The notes under the pieces were generated by a model that saw only the letters and a program-made list of their open reading frames with translations, made no database searches and was not told the DNA's origin. Shown piece by piece: positions 27,576 to 38,559 of a stretch of DNA of 64,000 nucleotides. Positions within the stretch are counted from its first letter, which is position 1; each line of letters begins with the position of its first letter. The stretch is taken from assembly GCA_965153455.1 (NCBI GenBank), contig OZ234495.1, positions 15,682,875 to 15,746,874 of the forward strand, given 5' to 3'. A program made the translations under genes and the position numbers. This stretch comes from Sphagnum compactum (Eukaryota > Bryophyta > Sphagnopsida > Sphagnales).

Positions 27576-28911
27576 TACGACATGAGCAGGATGGTAACGG
27601 AAATTACTTATGTTTGATGGAATGTGTTCAGTCTCAACTTGCTCTTTGTTTTTTTCTTCTTTTTGCTCTGTTGTCGTTGATTGCTCTTTTTAATATATGT
27701 GAAAATATGTAACTCCTCTTAATACTTATAAAGATGTGAAAAATTAATTTAAATCTTAAATTATAACACCCAATGTAAACTAATTAAACAATCTAATGCT
27801 CACATAACCATTTTGACAATGTTTTGGATTTCTAATGAGCAATTCCATCACTAATATGGAATACTTCACAAATAAATTTAGTATCTCCTTTTTTTTTTTC
27901 TTTCTTAGGGTTTTCTATTTAGGATGAAATTTTTAGGATGTTTTGGGTTTTCAAACTTGGTCTCCATCCATAGGGATGAATGGCTCAATGCTATGACCCT
28001 CCATTGGTATACTGTAACTGTGGATTTATTTATTTTTAATTGAAAAAAAAATTCAAATGTCGGCTTAATAAAATCGTTGGGTCTTTGCCAGTTCTTTCAC
28101 AAAACCTGACAAGTTCCTTGAAGGTTTTCAAATACCTGGAACCGGCGGTTCTTTCAACATGATTGTTTCCCCCTTTTTCAAATACCTGGACATGGTGGTC
28201 CTTTCGATTCTGAAAATTTTCAAATACCCGGATTATCCGCTGACTCCGGGTAATTGGAAATGGACACCTTCTTATGGATGATTGCAGTTTGGCTACATCC
28301 AAAAAAAATCAAAAAAAGTTCCCAAGTTTTTTTTGTTGAGAAAAAGAAAATTTTTTTTGTCCCCCCCAAAAAAAATATTTCTTTTATTTTCCTTCATGAA
28401 AAAAATATTTCTGAATATATATTTATATATAATTCAATATTTCTGAATATAATACAATTAGTGTCGAAATGACGGACCCAGGTACAACGACAGCACATGC
28501 TGGAATCCAATGGTAAAAATATGACCATTTTATTTTCGCCGAAATCTGGCGAATGGTCGGCCTTTGTTTAATCTAGATGTTGCTGGGGCATTTTAACTAT
28601 TTATATTTATATTGTTCGAAAAATGGCGAAATTTCGGGACCAAAATAAAACGGCGACGACGGTAATAGGCTGTTGCTTTCGCCATGAACAGACAAACAGC
28701 CTGTGGTCGAATGAACTGCGCGCGCTCATAAGCCCTTGTGCTCATCTCTGCACGCACCATCAGGTCGTTCGGTGATGAGCGCAGTGGCGACAATCTCTTC
28801 TATTTGCTGTTGCTGCGCAATCGACTGCACAGTCGTTTCGCTCTGAAGCTTTGCGAGGAAGAGAGAGGAGGGCGAGCAAGAGCAGCAGGAGGCGCAGCAA
28901 AGCTTGTCATC

Positions 28912-30717
28912 ATGGTACACATTGGAACGTTTCTCTACCCTCATTGCTTTTGTTTGTCCTGGATGGTGAGACGCATAGATGTTAAGTGGTGGTCGTGGTG
29001 GTGATGACTTCTTTTAGGTTTTTGTTGTTGGGATCCCAACAACTTGCTTTCTGGACATGGAAGGACTCAGAAACTTACTACAAGGATGCTTTTGATTGCT
29101 GAGGTAGATAGACAGAAAGACACGTGTGCTGCCGTTTCTTTTCCACCTGATTGAAGAGCTTCGATTTTGTTTCTCTTTTTCAGTCTGTGTGTGTGTGTGT
29201 GTTGGTACTCAAACCCTAAGTGGTCAAACCCTAAGTGTGCTTATTGCTTGGAGGAGGCTCTGCTCCTGTACTGACATGGAGCAGAAATCTTGACATTTAT
29301 CTCACTGCTGATTCTAACCCTACATTTGTCTAAGCTGCTGTTGCACACTCAATTCTAATTGCAGGGTTAGTGAGATGAGACTGTGGTATGCTTAATTCTG
29401 TTTTGTACCTGTTTCTTCATTTGGTGGTGTGTTAACGGAATGTGCAGCTCATGCATGGGCAGAAGTTCGAGGAATCCAAAATTCAAAAATATGTCATATG
29501 CTTTGATTCTGATTCTGTAATAGGTAGAGAGAGAATTTCAATAATGTAAATACTCAAAAGTTAGATGAAGATACTCATTATGAAAGAACAATGTGCTGGA
29601 GAATGTGACATGTGTATATGTGGCAGGCAAACAACCGACACACAATCATTTTGATGCAGCCAGGAAATAGAGCTACACGTACTTTCATGGATTATGATTC
29701 CATTGCATCTGCCATGGATGGTATGTTTCTTTATACTTGATTAGCTGGCTCCTTCCAGATAATTGGCAGTTGCTGTGATTTCTATACCAAATTCACACTT
29801 TGTTTTGGGGGTGTATAAAAGTCTTAATTTCGCACAGAGACTTTTGGAAAGATCAGCATATCCATGATAAATTGGGGAGATGCTTTTGTTGTCCGTCATA
29901 GTACCTCACTGCAAAGGACATGTTTGTGAATTGAGCTTATGTCTGATCAAGACAAGCGTGGACAACCAAGTTGCATGACATACAAGGAATACAATGCAGT
30001 TTCTGTTGTTTTGCTCCTCTGGCAACAATCATAAAAGTGTGGATCTCTTAAGGTTTCAGTGATAGTTGTGTGATGTCCACAGTACAATTTTGTTATTACA
30101 TGTATGAGTTTCTAAAGTGAGAATTGGTCTGGTATGCAGGCATCTGTGGACTTTTTGAGAAGAGGCTGAAAGACTCAAACCCCAATCTTCGCAACATCAC
30201 ATATGACATAGCTGATCTGTACAGATATATTGAAGCTCTCACTGACATGAGTGCTCTTGTGTAAGTAATTCTCCTTTTCTCCAACAGGGTTTACTCTCAG
30301 ACATGAGTAGGTTCATCAAAGTGTAAAACAACTTGGATTTTGTCAAGGATTTTTGCATTGGTTTCTTGCTAAATTGTCTCATAATTTTAGACTAGTATAT
30401 GAGTGTTATATGACAATTTTACTCATTGACTATCCTTTGGACCTGGATAGGAGGGATGTGCTGACCTTCTAACATTCCAGCTGTTCTTAAAAAGGCAAGC
30501 AAAATCAAAATGCTTAGTTTGGCATCTTCAGAAGTTTAGCTTCTTAGTGTTGTGGTTCAGTATCACCAGTTGTGTGAAGTGACTTAAACATCAGAGCTGA
30601 TTGTCTGTTCTGTTCTTGTGCAGATTTGACCCTGCTATCAGTGCTTATGCACCATTTGACCGGGCATGGATCAAGCAACAGGCCTTTCAACGCTTGAAAA
30701 GGCTTGCTGGCCAATGA
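28912..30717 (+). CDS. ERH: ENHANCER OF RUDIMENTARY homolog (ERH), 4 exons
   Basis: Proposed exons are 28912-28914 (only the ATG), 29627-29720, 30140-30260 and 30624-30717: 312 nt, 103 aa, with GT-AG junctions and phases that agree. The protein has the conserved ERH landmarks HTIILMQP, RATRTFMDYDSI, NITYDIADLYRYIE, and a C-terminal FDRAWIKQQAFQRLKRLAG. ERH is a small, highly conserved homodimeric nuclear protein linked to RNA processing; in plants it is about 105-110 aa, so this is full length. The start is the uncertain part. Exon 2 could instead be read from an in-frame ATG at 29618 (MWQANNRH), but the AG before GCAAACAAC is a good acceptor and the ATG at 28912 is followed by a good donor (GTACAC). 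A polyadenylation-like AATAAA lies at 30835. Confidence 0.92.
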
Positions 30718-32700
30718 AGCAGAGAGTTAGTAGACTCAGTTTTTATGCATATGAGATGCTGAGCTGAGAGGTAAAATTAGTTGGAAAGTGTCATATGCAG
30801 GAAGACAGGGGGACAAAGGCTTTCACTTGTGCTTAATAAACTGCTGCAGTGTACTTATCTATGGGGTTTTTTTTAAGTATTGGGTATGATGCCAACTGAG
30901 GTTGTTTAGTAAAGGTGGGATGTAATTTTATACTGAGGCTGGAGTGTGTCTTGATTAGTAGATCTGTATATGGTTTAGAAACAGCTGTTGTATCCCAAAA
31001 TTTCACAATATCAAGGTGTGGACTGATGTAGAAGCTGATTTTGCCTTGATAAACCCATGCTGGCAGATTCCATTGGTCATGGATGTTTGAGCTGTTTGGC
31101 AGCTTTTGATTTGTCTGCAGGGAAGCTACTGATGCAGTTACCTGAATCTCTTACCTACGAACCTGTAAAATTATCAGCGCAATGTCATTCAAAGAGGTCA
31201 TAGCTTTCAACTTGGGCAATTTATCTGAATTTGGATCAGTTTCACATCTTCTGATTCTACTTGATTGAACACTTCTTGGACTGTGGAGCAGGTATCTATA
31301 TTGAGTATCCCAATTTTGTCACAATTGCACATGCAGAGAAGCATTGTTTCCCATTCCATGGTTGCTTTGATCCTACAGCTGAAGTTGCTTTAAGATCTTT
31401 CAGGCATCCCTAGACTGACAGCTATCAATCATTTACAATTGCACATCATGTTTAGTACTTTGCAGAAGGCAGCTATAGTTTAAACTCTAGGTCTTAACCT
31501 AGTTACGGGTTGTGGGAAGCCAAACTCAGAATTGAACTTGGCTTCAGGATGAAGTCTGAACTCTAGGGATGTGCCCTAGTTGCAAGTGGGGAATGCGGAG
31601 CTTGAACTGGGAATGAAATGACTTGGCTTAAGAATGAGGTCTAATGTAGCATGACAAACTTGAGCTGTACACCCCACCAGGGTTAAATGAAGTAACAATT
31701 ACAAAGCCGTGTATGGCCCAGGAGTAAGGAGAGAAAATGGCCCAGAAAGAAAGACATCAGAAACCCAGCAGGGGCTAGCTAAAAGCTAATTTATGCACAC
31801 CCAGAAGAGTTTTTGGGGAGGGGTTGGTTGTGGAAGGTTGGTGCTACAAGGAGTTGACAAACCAGGATGTAAGCTTGCTTCAGAAAGCATGCTGATGATG
31901 GGATGGGGAAGAGTCAATGTGCCCTATGTTTATGGGTGACTCCTAGATGTGGAGTGGGGGAGAGGGAAGGAAGTAGTCATCCCCTTGAGGGTTGTTAACA
32001 CTCGCCTCTTTGTACTAAAAGACTCAGACCAGCTCTTTGTGATTTAGCAGCTTGCTGCAAGATTCAATAAGTGCCTTCCACTTGTTCATGCAAACCCTGA
32101 GCTACTTGCATTTCCAAATTTCCACATGTTTGATTCATGCATGACTAAACATGTGGAAGGAGAAACATCATAAGAGGAGAAATGCAGGAAGAAGAAAGAG
32201 AACTGCAGCAATAAAGAAACTAAGCAGTTTGAAATACAAACATAGAACCACATTTCCCCACACAGAATGTGTCAAAACATAATATAACTCTAATGAAGAT
32301 TAAAAAATCTCCATACTCACAAATAAACAAGCCACAACAACAAGGTTCCAAGGTTTTACCAAAGAAAGAATGTATCAAAACAGCCAAGCAACTTTGTTGA
32401 TTGCTGACTGTCGACCAAAATTCTGCTGGCAGATCAATGAGAAACTAAAAACTCTAAAACAGACTCCAGGGCACCTTTCTGCAACAACAAATGCTGAGAC
32501 ACCAACCTTTTTGTCCCGCTTATGTCAATCCATAAAATGAGAACTGATGTGAGACAGCTCCCAAGGTTTGAGATGTTATAGTATAACACTTGCAGGTAAG
32601 ACAATTCTGTGCAAATGCAAAAGAAGCTCTTGGGTTTGGTAAGTTGCATGCTGAACTGCAAGCGTTATCCTCAATCAAATCCAATGCCTACTTTAAAATT
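30718..32700. other. Intergenic region between convergent ERH and eL30 genes
   Basis: This holds the 3' untranslated region of ERH (AATAAA at 30835) and, at its right end, presumably that of the minus-strand eL30 gene. No other coding region, RNA gene or element could be supported. The genes on either side are convergent. Confidence 0.5.
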
Positions 32701-33032
32701 TACATCCGAAAAGCTCCCTAACCTTTAAAAACTCTGCATGACAGCACAAGTTCACAAACCACACGAGAACAAGAGAATCTGCAGAGATAAAATCTTAGAC
32801 TTGGACAGATGCTGATAGAATTTGGCGATGCGAAATGGTTTTGTGTAAGGTCAAAAGTCTTACAATCACTGCGATAACTCTGCAAAATCGCACTACCACT
32901 TCTCTAACTAAGGAAGGGTTTATCGTCTTTGCCCCCAGTCGCCGCCGCCGCCGCCCCCACACCAACCCATACTCTGAAACAAAGAAACAAACATCTCGAC
33001 TCCAGTTTTTCCAGCCTAGGGAAATACCAAAC

Positions 33033-33368
33033 CTATTCAGAGGGCATGGAGCGGATGATATCGGAATCTCCGGGGTCAGTAATGCTGAGGCAACAAACTC
33101 GGAAGTACTTGCCACACGCGGTGCCCAAGTCGACGTTGTTACCGCTATAATGGTGCACCCCGGTCTTGGAAAGCATGGCGTAGTACTCGATCTCTGACTT
33201 ACGAAGCGGTGGGCAGTTGTTAGCAATGATGATGAGCTTGCCCTTGCCGCCGCGCAACGACTTGAGCGTGGTACCGTAGCCCAGCGTGTACTTGCCGGAC
33301 TTCATCACCAACGCCAGCCGGTTATTGATACTCTCCTGCGTCTTCTTGGTCTTCTTCACGGCCACCAT
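33033..33368 (-). CDS. RPL30: 60S ribosomal protein L30 (eL30), intronless
   Basis: A 111-residue protein begins [15 protein letters not shown] at 33368 in a good context (reverse complement of GGCCACCAT). It is the large-subunit protein eL30, L7Ae/L30e fold. Recognisable conserved segments are [37 protein letters not shown], the IEYYAML and VHHYSGNN blocks, and [11 protein letters not shown], ending in SDIIRS. Length matches plant eL30 (about 112 aa). The frame is uninterrupted although plant eL30 genes usually have introns, so this may be a retrocopy that kept or gained a promoter, or a lineage with intron loss. No frame damage is seen and the upstream region looks like a true ribosomal-protein promoter, which argues for a working gene. 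Confidence 0.93.
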   Translation of the reverse strand: MVAVKKTKKTQESINNRLALVMKSGKYTLGYGTTLKSLRGGKGKLIIIANNCPPLRKSEIEYYAMLSKTGVHHYSGNNVDLGTACGKYFRVCCLSITDPGDSDIIRSMPSE

Positions 33369-33565
33369 GGCTGCTAAAGACGTGCAACGTTTGCAATGGG
33401 CACTCCCGAGAACACAGCAGCCACGTGATGGACGCAAAACTCGAGAGCGCCGGTCGACGACGGAGGAGCTGCTGCTGCTGCTGCTGCTGCGCGAGAGAGA
33501 GAGAGAGAAAAGAGAGAGAAAGAACAAACTCTTGCGAGAGAATCGAACTTTAGGTTTTATTTTAT

Positions 33566-33580
33566 TAGGGTTTAGGGTTT
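33566..33580 (-). promoter_or_regulatory. Tandem telo-box in eL30 promoter
   Basis: Two overlapping AAACCCTA motifs (plus strand TAGGGTTTAGGGTTT) lie about 200 bases upstream of the eL30 start codon. The telo-box is a well-known element of plant ribosomal-protein and translation-factor promoters. Closer to the gene, a CT run and a (CAG)n run (33466-33505) lie in the presumed 5' leader. Confidence 0.7.
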
Positions 33581-33719
33581 CGAGGTCCCGTTACAGGTCC
33601 CGTTTACTCCAGGACCTCGTCCAAAAAATTACTGCCCTTTTTACACCTTTGGATATGGGCGTTTTAGAATACATATATATAAGGCTACTGGATTTTTTTT
33701 TTTGATTACAACCTGAAAT

Positions 33720-34319
33720 TTTTCTTCTCCAAAAGATTTTTTTTTTCTTTTTTGCAATTTTTTTGTGCAGAAAAAATGCAACAAACCAAGATCTTTTTTG
33801 AGTTGTTTAGCTCTCATGGACATTATTAGCACTTGATGGTGTTTTTGGCTCCATGCCAAATAGATGATATAAGTTGCACAAAGCAAAATTTGGTACTTCA
33901 ACTTTTCCACAAACATTAAACCAATACCAAACATGCTTTACCAAAAGGACTTACAAGCAAGTGATCAAGACCAAGATGTGTGCTTGGTGTAAGACTTATT
34001 GATCAAAACATACGAATTAAATAATTTGAACTTGCAAAGTTGCAATCATGTTGAATGGTTAAATTATTGTCATTTATGGAGGAATTTTATTTTCAAACCT
34101 GCCCATTGCAACATAAGTGACATGCAAAGTTGATACAAAAAGTTTAGTATATAACTTTGGAATTACCTAACCCTAAGTCCACTTTCATCACTAAATAATT
34201 CTCAAAATATTGAAATGAAATTTTGTGAAAATATGAAGTTGCATGTTAAAAATCATCATAATTATCATAGGCTACACTTTGAATAATTTCAAATACTCAT
34301 ATCACAATATTATAGTAGA

Positions 34320-34359
<40 letters not shown>

Positions 34360-34680
34360 AATTTAAAAACAAATTTATTTTTTGAAAAAATAGATTTGTT
34401 TTGTCAATGTGGAAATTGACCCTAGGCTATGGGTATACAAAAAAAATGAATATTAGGTACTTTTATTGACACATTTAAAAAATTAATGGAAAAAAAACAC
34501 GAGGAAGGGAGTGGATTGTGGCCCCTAAAATCCATAATGTGAACACAATATCATCCATGTGAGGGTTTGTAACTTGATGGCAGTAGTTTGTTACTTATGT
34601 AATTATTTAAAGGTTAAGTGATGAGGTATTATAATTCGATAACGGTTTGGTGAATCATCACTAATTAATCGTGGTTTCAA
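33720..34680. other. AT-rich spacer with (AT)n microsatellite
   Basis: No gene is visible. A pure (AT)n run of about 34 bases is at 34322-34355. The spacer separates the gene island from the decayed gypsy element. Confidence 0.6.
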
Positions 34681-34689
34681 TCAATGTAT

Positions 34690-35317
34690 TATTGTTCAAA
34701 TGGACCAAGTTGTGGACTTGGACTCCCCAGCCACTTGGGTCATCACAGAGAGGGTTGTTCTATTCAGGAAGGTTATGCCCATGGCCATGGAGAACTTGTC
34801 CATTGTAGAGGGTTGTTCTATTCAGGAGGGTTATGCCCATGGCCATGGAAAACTTGTCCATTGCATAGCATCGAGACACCTTCAGTATGCACACACACAA
34901 GGTGGCAGTTACAAACCTAAGGTGAGACAATTTGATGTTAGTGACTTTGTGTATCTCCAACGACAACCTAATGATACTTTAGACACTTCTTCTGGTCACA
35001 CTATCTTGAAGATTAAGGCGATCATGCCTTCAGGTGTGTTCGAGTTGCGAGGAATTAACGGATGCACCATTCGGGATCACTCTAAAAACTGTGCGCCTTG
35101 CGACCTACCGAACTTGGATCCTAGCATCATTACGTCGACTTGGATTCCTCCATCTGACTATCCATGTCAGGTATGTCAGAGGACAGATAATGCTAATCAT
35201 ATGTTGCTTTGCGATAATTGTAATGGTGGATACCATCTATTCTGCCTCAAGCTGGAGTTCACTCAAGTTCTCGTCGACATTTGGTACTGTTCATCATGTT
35301 CTCCTATAGCACCTTGA
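34690..35317 (+). pseudogene. Inverted gypsy pol 3' end: integrase C-terminus and PHD finger
   Basis: The frame from 34700 (MDQVVDLDSPATWV) is the continuation of the minus-strand integrase, flipped. After it comes an integrase C-terminal segment (KVRQFDVSDFVYLQRQPND, then LKIKAIMPSGVFELRG). The final 55 residues form a PHD zinc finger: CQVC, then CDNC, then YHLFC, then WYCSSC, fitting Cys4-His-Cys3. PHD fingers bind histone H3 tails, so the domain could steer integration or read chromatin. A 58-base tandem duplication (copies at 34749 and 34807, each starting AGAGGGTTGTTCTATTCAGG) breaks the frame early. The stop is TGA at 35315, just before the polypurine tract. Confidence 0.85.
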
Positions 35318-35352
35318 TTTCTACTCAGACCATGCCACGCTTTTCCCGGCTC

Positions 35353-35371
35353 AGGTCTAGGGGGGGATACA
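35353..35371 (+). other. Polypurine tract of gypsy element
   Basis: AGGTCTAGGGGGGGATACA ends 35 bases or so after the PHD stop codon and is followed at once by TGAGAATTTC. That is the expected layout of a polypurine tract immediately before a 3' LTR beginning TG. Confidence 0.6.
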
Positions 35372-35845
35372 TGAGAATTTCATCTTAGCCTCCTCTTGTG
35401 CATTATATATATGTGCGTGCATCTATTTTTGGTTGATTAGTTTCTACCTTTGACTGGTTTTAATCTTTTTGTTCAGTAGAGTTTATTATGGATTTACACC
35501 CTTACGACACCATACGTCATGACACTACACGTCATGACAGGTTATGTAAGTAGGTAGCCTAAACTAGGTAGCATGCTAGGTAAATAGGTAAATTGTTCTT
35601 ATCAAGTGAAAGTGTTTCCAAAGGTTCCAAACATACACTTATATATCAAACAAAAGAAATTAAACAAGAAAGTTATTAAAGTCTTACACATCATGTGCAT
35701 CATCATATGATTCAACATGCAAATTTATTTGCGGCATGATTTTTTTAATGAGTCATCATATTTTTGTCATGCATATTAATTTCTGCAAATATTTTCTTAA
35801 TGATTATGCACATTAATTTGTGTAAATACTTTTTCTTGAATCACC
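35372..35845 (+). repeat. Start of gypsy 3' LTR (inverted, partial)
   Basis: The segment begins TGAGAATTTC right after the polypurine tract and has a TATA-like ATTATATATATGTG at about 35402. Its right edge is set by the inversion breakpoint where the minus-strand integrase begins. I could not define the LTR end. Repeated CGTCATGACA and CTAGGTAGCATG motifs are present at 35510-35580. Confidence 0.45.
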
Positions 35846-36553
35846 AAGAAGAGGATGGAACGGGATGTCTCCCAAAAAGTAGAAAGTAAAAAGCGAAATG
35901 AGACAAACAGGCATGTTTGGACATCCTGTAACCCATGGCAATGTAAGGTAAGGCCAAGTCCCAATCCTCTTTGTTCCCAATCCTCTTTCGAAGTCCCTTC
36001 TTGCATGTTTGAACCATCCTCTTTGCAAGGCCATCAGCTTGGGGATGATCCCTTGAAGTCCGGCAATGGTCAATGAGAGCATGACCAAGTAGGTCTTGGA
36101 ATTCTCCTCTAATTCTGATCCTTGATCAATAAGGCACTCAACACAAGCCCCAAACCTACTTAGTATGTGTTGTAAGAAAACATGGTTGGTGCTGTGTGAT
36201 GACTTGTCCGGTAGCACAACAAGCTCGACCCACTTTGAAAAATGCTCAATCATAATCATGATGTAGACATTACCCCTGGAGGTCTATGGTAACTCTCCAG
36301 CTAAATCACATGACCAGCGATAGAACATGCCCTAAATAGGGAGTGGAGAAAACGTGAGCTGTCAAGAGGAGAAGGAAGTTCTCACTCTATCACATTGTTC
36401 ACACCTAGCAATGACGTTTCGGACTTGAGCATACATACCTTTCCAATGGTAATGAGGAGCGAGAAGGCCATAAGTATGTTTAACTCCAAAGTGTTCAAGC
36501 TTCGAGTGTACCTTCTGAATAAGACGAGGCCATTCATGTGGTGGAGGAACCAC
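35845..36553 (-). pseudogene. Gypsy integrase (zinc-binding and core domains)
   Basis: The 36553-36362 frame has the HHCC zinc-binding domain (LEHFGVKHTYGLLAPHYHWKGM, split by its H residues, then CEQCDRV). The 36259-35813 frame continues with the catalytic core (MIEHFSKWVELVVLPDKSS, then LSRFGACVECLIDQGSE). The core becomes frameshifted after that and stops matching at the breakpoint near 35845. Confidence 0.8.
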
Positions 36554-36929
36554 TTTGTCGCCTTGTGGTAAGCATCGGATGATGCGATTGTCCCTCCATG
36601 AGTAGCGTTTGGACCGCTATTGTATGTGATCCCGATGATTTGATGTAACTTGGGGAAGGTATTCCCCATGCTGAAGGAGTGTCCAAATCCTCCCATATAT
36701 CCACAATGGGATGCTCAACCAGGTTACATTACAGTAGTGCAAGATAATTAAATGCATAAGATACATGTATTGTTGGAATCTGGTCGAAGTCTTGCCTGGC
36801 TTTTGAAAAATCTTTAGAGGGCATGAGGGGTTTTCGCGACATGGTATCTGCGTTCTGATGTGTAATACCAGGTCGGTGAATAACCTTGAACTTATAATCC
36901 TGAAGTATAAGCGCCCAACGAGCTAACTT

Positions 36930-37260
36930 ACAGTAAGCTTGTCATTGGTCATCAACCACTAGATAGGCTGGTGGTCAATATACAAAGTGAACTTGGTGCC
37001 ATAAAGATAGGGCCTGAAATGTATGACGGCCCATACAATAACAAGACACTCCCCCTTGTATGAAGAGTAGTTGCTCTCAGCCTTATTGTTGCTTCAAGAT
37101 GCATAAGCGATAACATATTCCTTGCCTTCCTCATCAAGTTGGCCAATAATAGCACTAATACCAAGAGCACTTCAATTAGTGTGTAGAATGAAGACCTTGC
37201 TAAAATCAGGATTTTTCAAAATGGGGAACTCTGAAAGCTTTTCCTTTAATGTATTGAAAG
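36930..37260 (-). pseudogene. Gypsy RNase H domain, frameshifted
   Basis: Downstream of the RT frame, and spread over more than one minus-strand frame, are RNase H landmarks including ALGISAIIGQLDEEGKEYV, AESNYSSYKGECL and FRPYLYGTKFTLYIDHQPI. Several stops interrupt it. Confidence 0.7.
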
Positions 37261-37279
37261 CTTCCTGAGCCTCTTTACT

Positions 37280-38125
37280 TCATGTCCAAACAACATCCTT
37301 CTTTAACAATGCATAGAGAGGATGAGCAATAGTATTGAAGTCTTGGACATAAATCATGTAGTAATTACATAGTCCGATGAAGCTCCTCAAAGTCTGAACA
37401 TCAGTAGGATTGGGCATCTCCAAAATGGCTACTACTTTGGCCCAATGAGCCATAATACCATTTGACAAAATTCTGTGTCCAAGGTAAATTATTGAAGTGA
37501 CAGCAAACTCACATTTTTTAGGATGGAGCTTCATATTAACCTCGTGGAGCATCTTGAATAACTCCTCAAGATGAGCCAAGTGCTGAAGGTTTCCCTTATT
37601 GCTATGCACTAAGACGTCATCTATGTAGCACTTCAGGAAATTTGCCCCTTCGAGAACTTGGCCCATGATTCGTTGAAAGAAAACAAGTGCATTCTTCAAT
37701 CCAAAAGGCATCACAAGCCATTCCCATAACTTGTGGCTTCCATGGAATGTCATTTTCTTGCAATCCTTTGCAGTGAGTACAATATGGTTGAAGCCTTGCC
37801 TCAAATCCACAATTGTGAAGATGTTTGAGTGTCCAATGCTATCAAACAGTTCTTTAGGGGTGGGCATGGGGTACCTATCCTAAGGTGTAACCAGGTTCAA
37901 AGGCCTATAATCCCCACACATCTTTTTCTCAGTCCATAATCCAGCTAAATCTTTCTTTGCTGGCATTACTATAGCAGTTGCGAAATCAAAACTTGATGGT
38001 TGAATGAGACCAGCCTCATGGAGCTTTTTGCATCTTTCATCTACCAGTTCCCGTTCATGCTTGCTCAACCTATGCCTCCTCCGATAGATGGGTGTCTCAT
38101 TTGTAAGGCCTTTAGAGAACTGCAT
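37280..38125 (-). pseudogene. Gypsy reverse transcriptase
   Basis: Two minus-strand frames separated by one stop (38125-37880 and 37867-37280) give a nearly complete RT: YRRRHRLSKHERELVDERCK, AGLIQPSS, CGDYRPLNLVTP, VDLRQGFNHIVL, MPFGLKNALVFFQRIM and the catalytic YIDDVLVHS. The tail (LRSFIGLCNYYMIYVQDF, LYALLKKDV) is the RT-RNase H connection. Confidence 0.92.
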
Positions 38126-38559
38126 GGTCTTACACCTACCTAAAGTCTTTCATTAAGAATGCAAACACATTCTCATACTTAATTATCAAGTTTATGACCT
38201 GGTTTCTCTCCTTCTTGGTGAGCTGGTTCCCCATAACGAAAGGGTAGTTAGAAACACATGGAATGAAGTTGGAAAGTGTGTTTGAAGAACCTAGTGTATT
38301 GGGTTCTCCACTATCCAACTGCACAGATTCGTAGAAGGTTGTAATTGTTTCTCCAGAAGCTGATGTACCTCCAAGTGCATCAAAAATAACTTGAGTCAAA
38401 TTACATGGTACCTCTTCCTGCCCAACACTAAGAGTGAAGTGTAGAGTGTTGAAGATAGGTAAGTCTACTTGGTCGGGGTGCCATGTAGTCGCATCGCTAG
38501 AACTACAAGCTGATTGAATTAGTGCTGGTGTTGTGTACATTTGAAAGAGTACACAAGTT

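Larger units (their letters stand above)
26348..28620. other. SPL 3' region and intergenic spacer
   Basis: This stretch holds the SPL 3' untranslated region and the spacer to the ERH gene. I see no further gene. It contains two tandem-repeat blocks and a short three-copy motif TTTTCAAATACCTGGA at 28125, 28175 and 28217, the last copy with one change. Confidence 0.6.
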
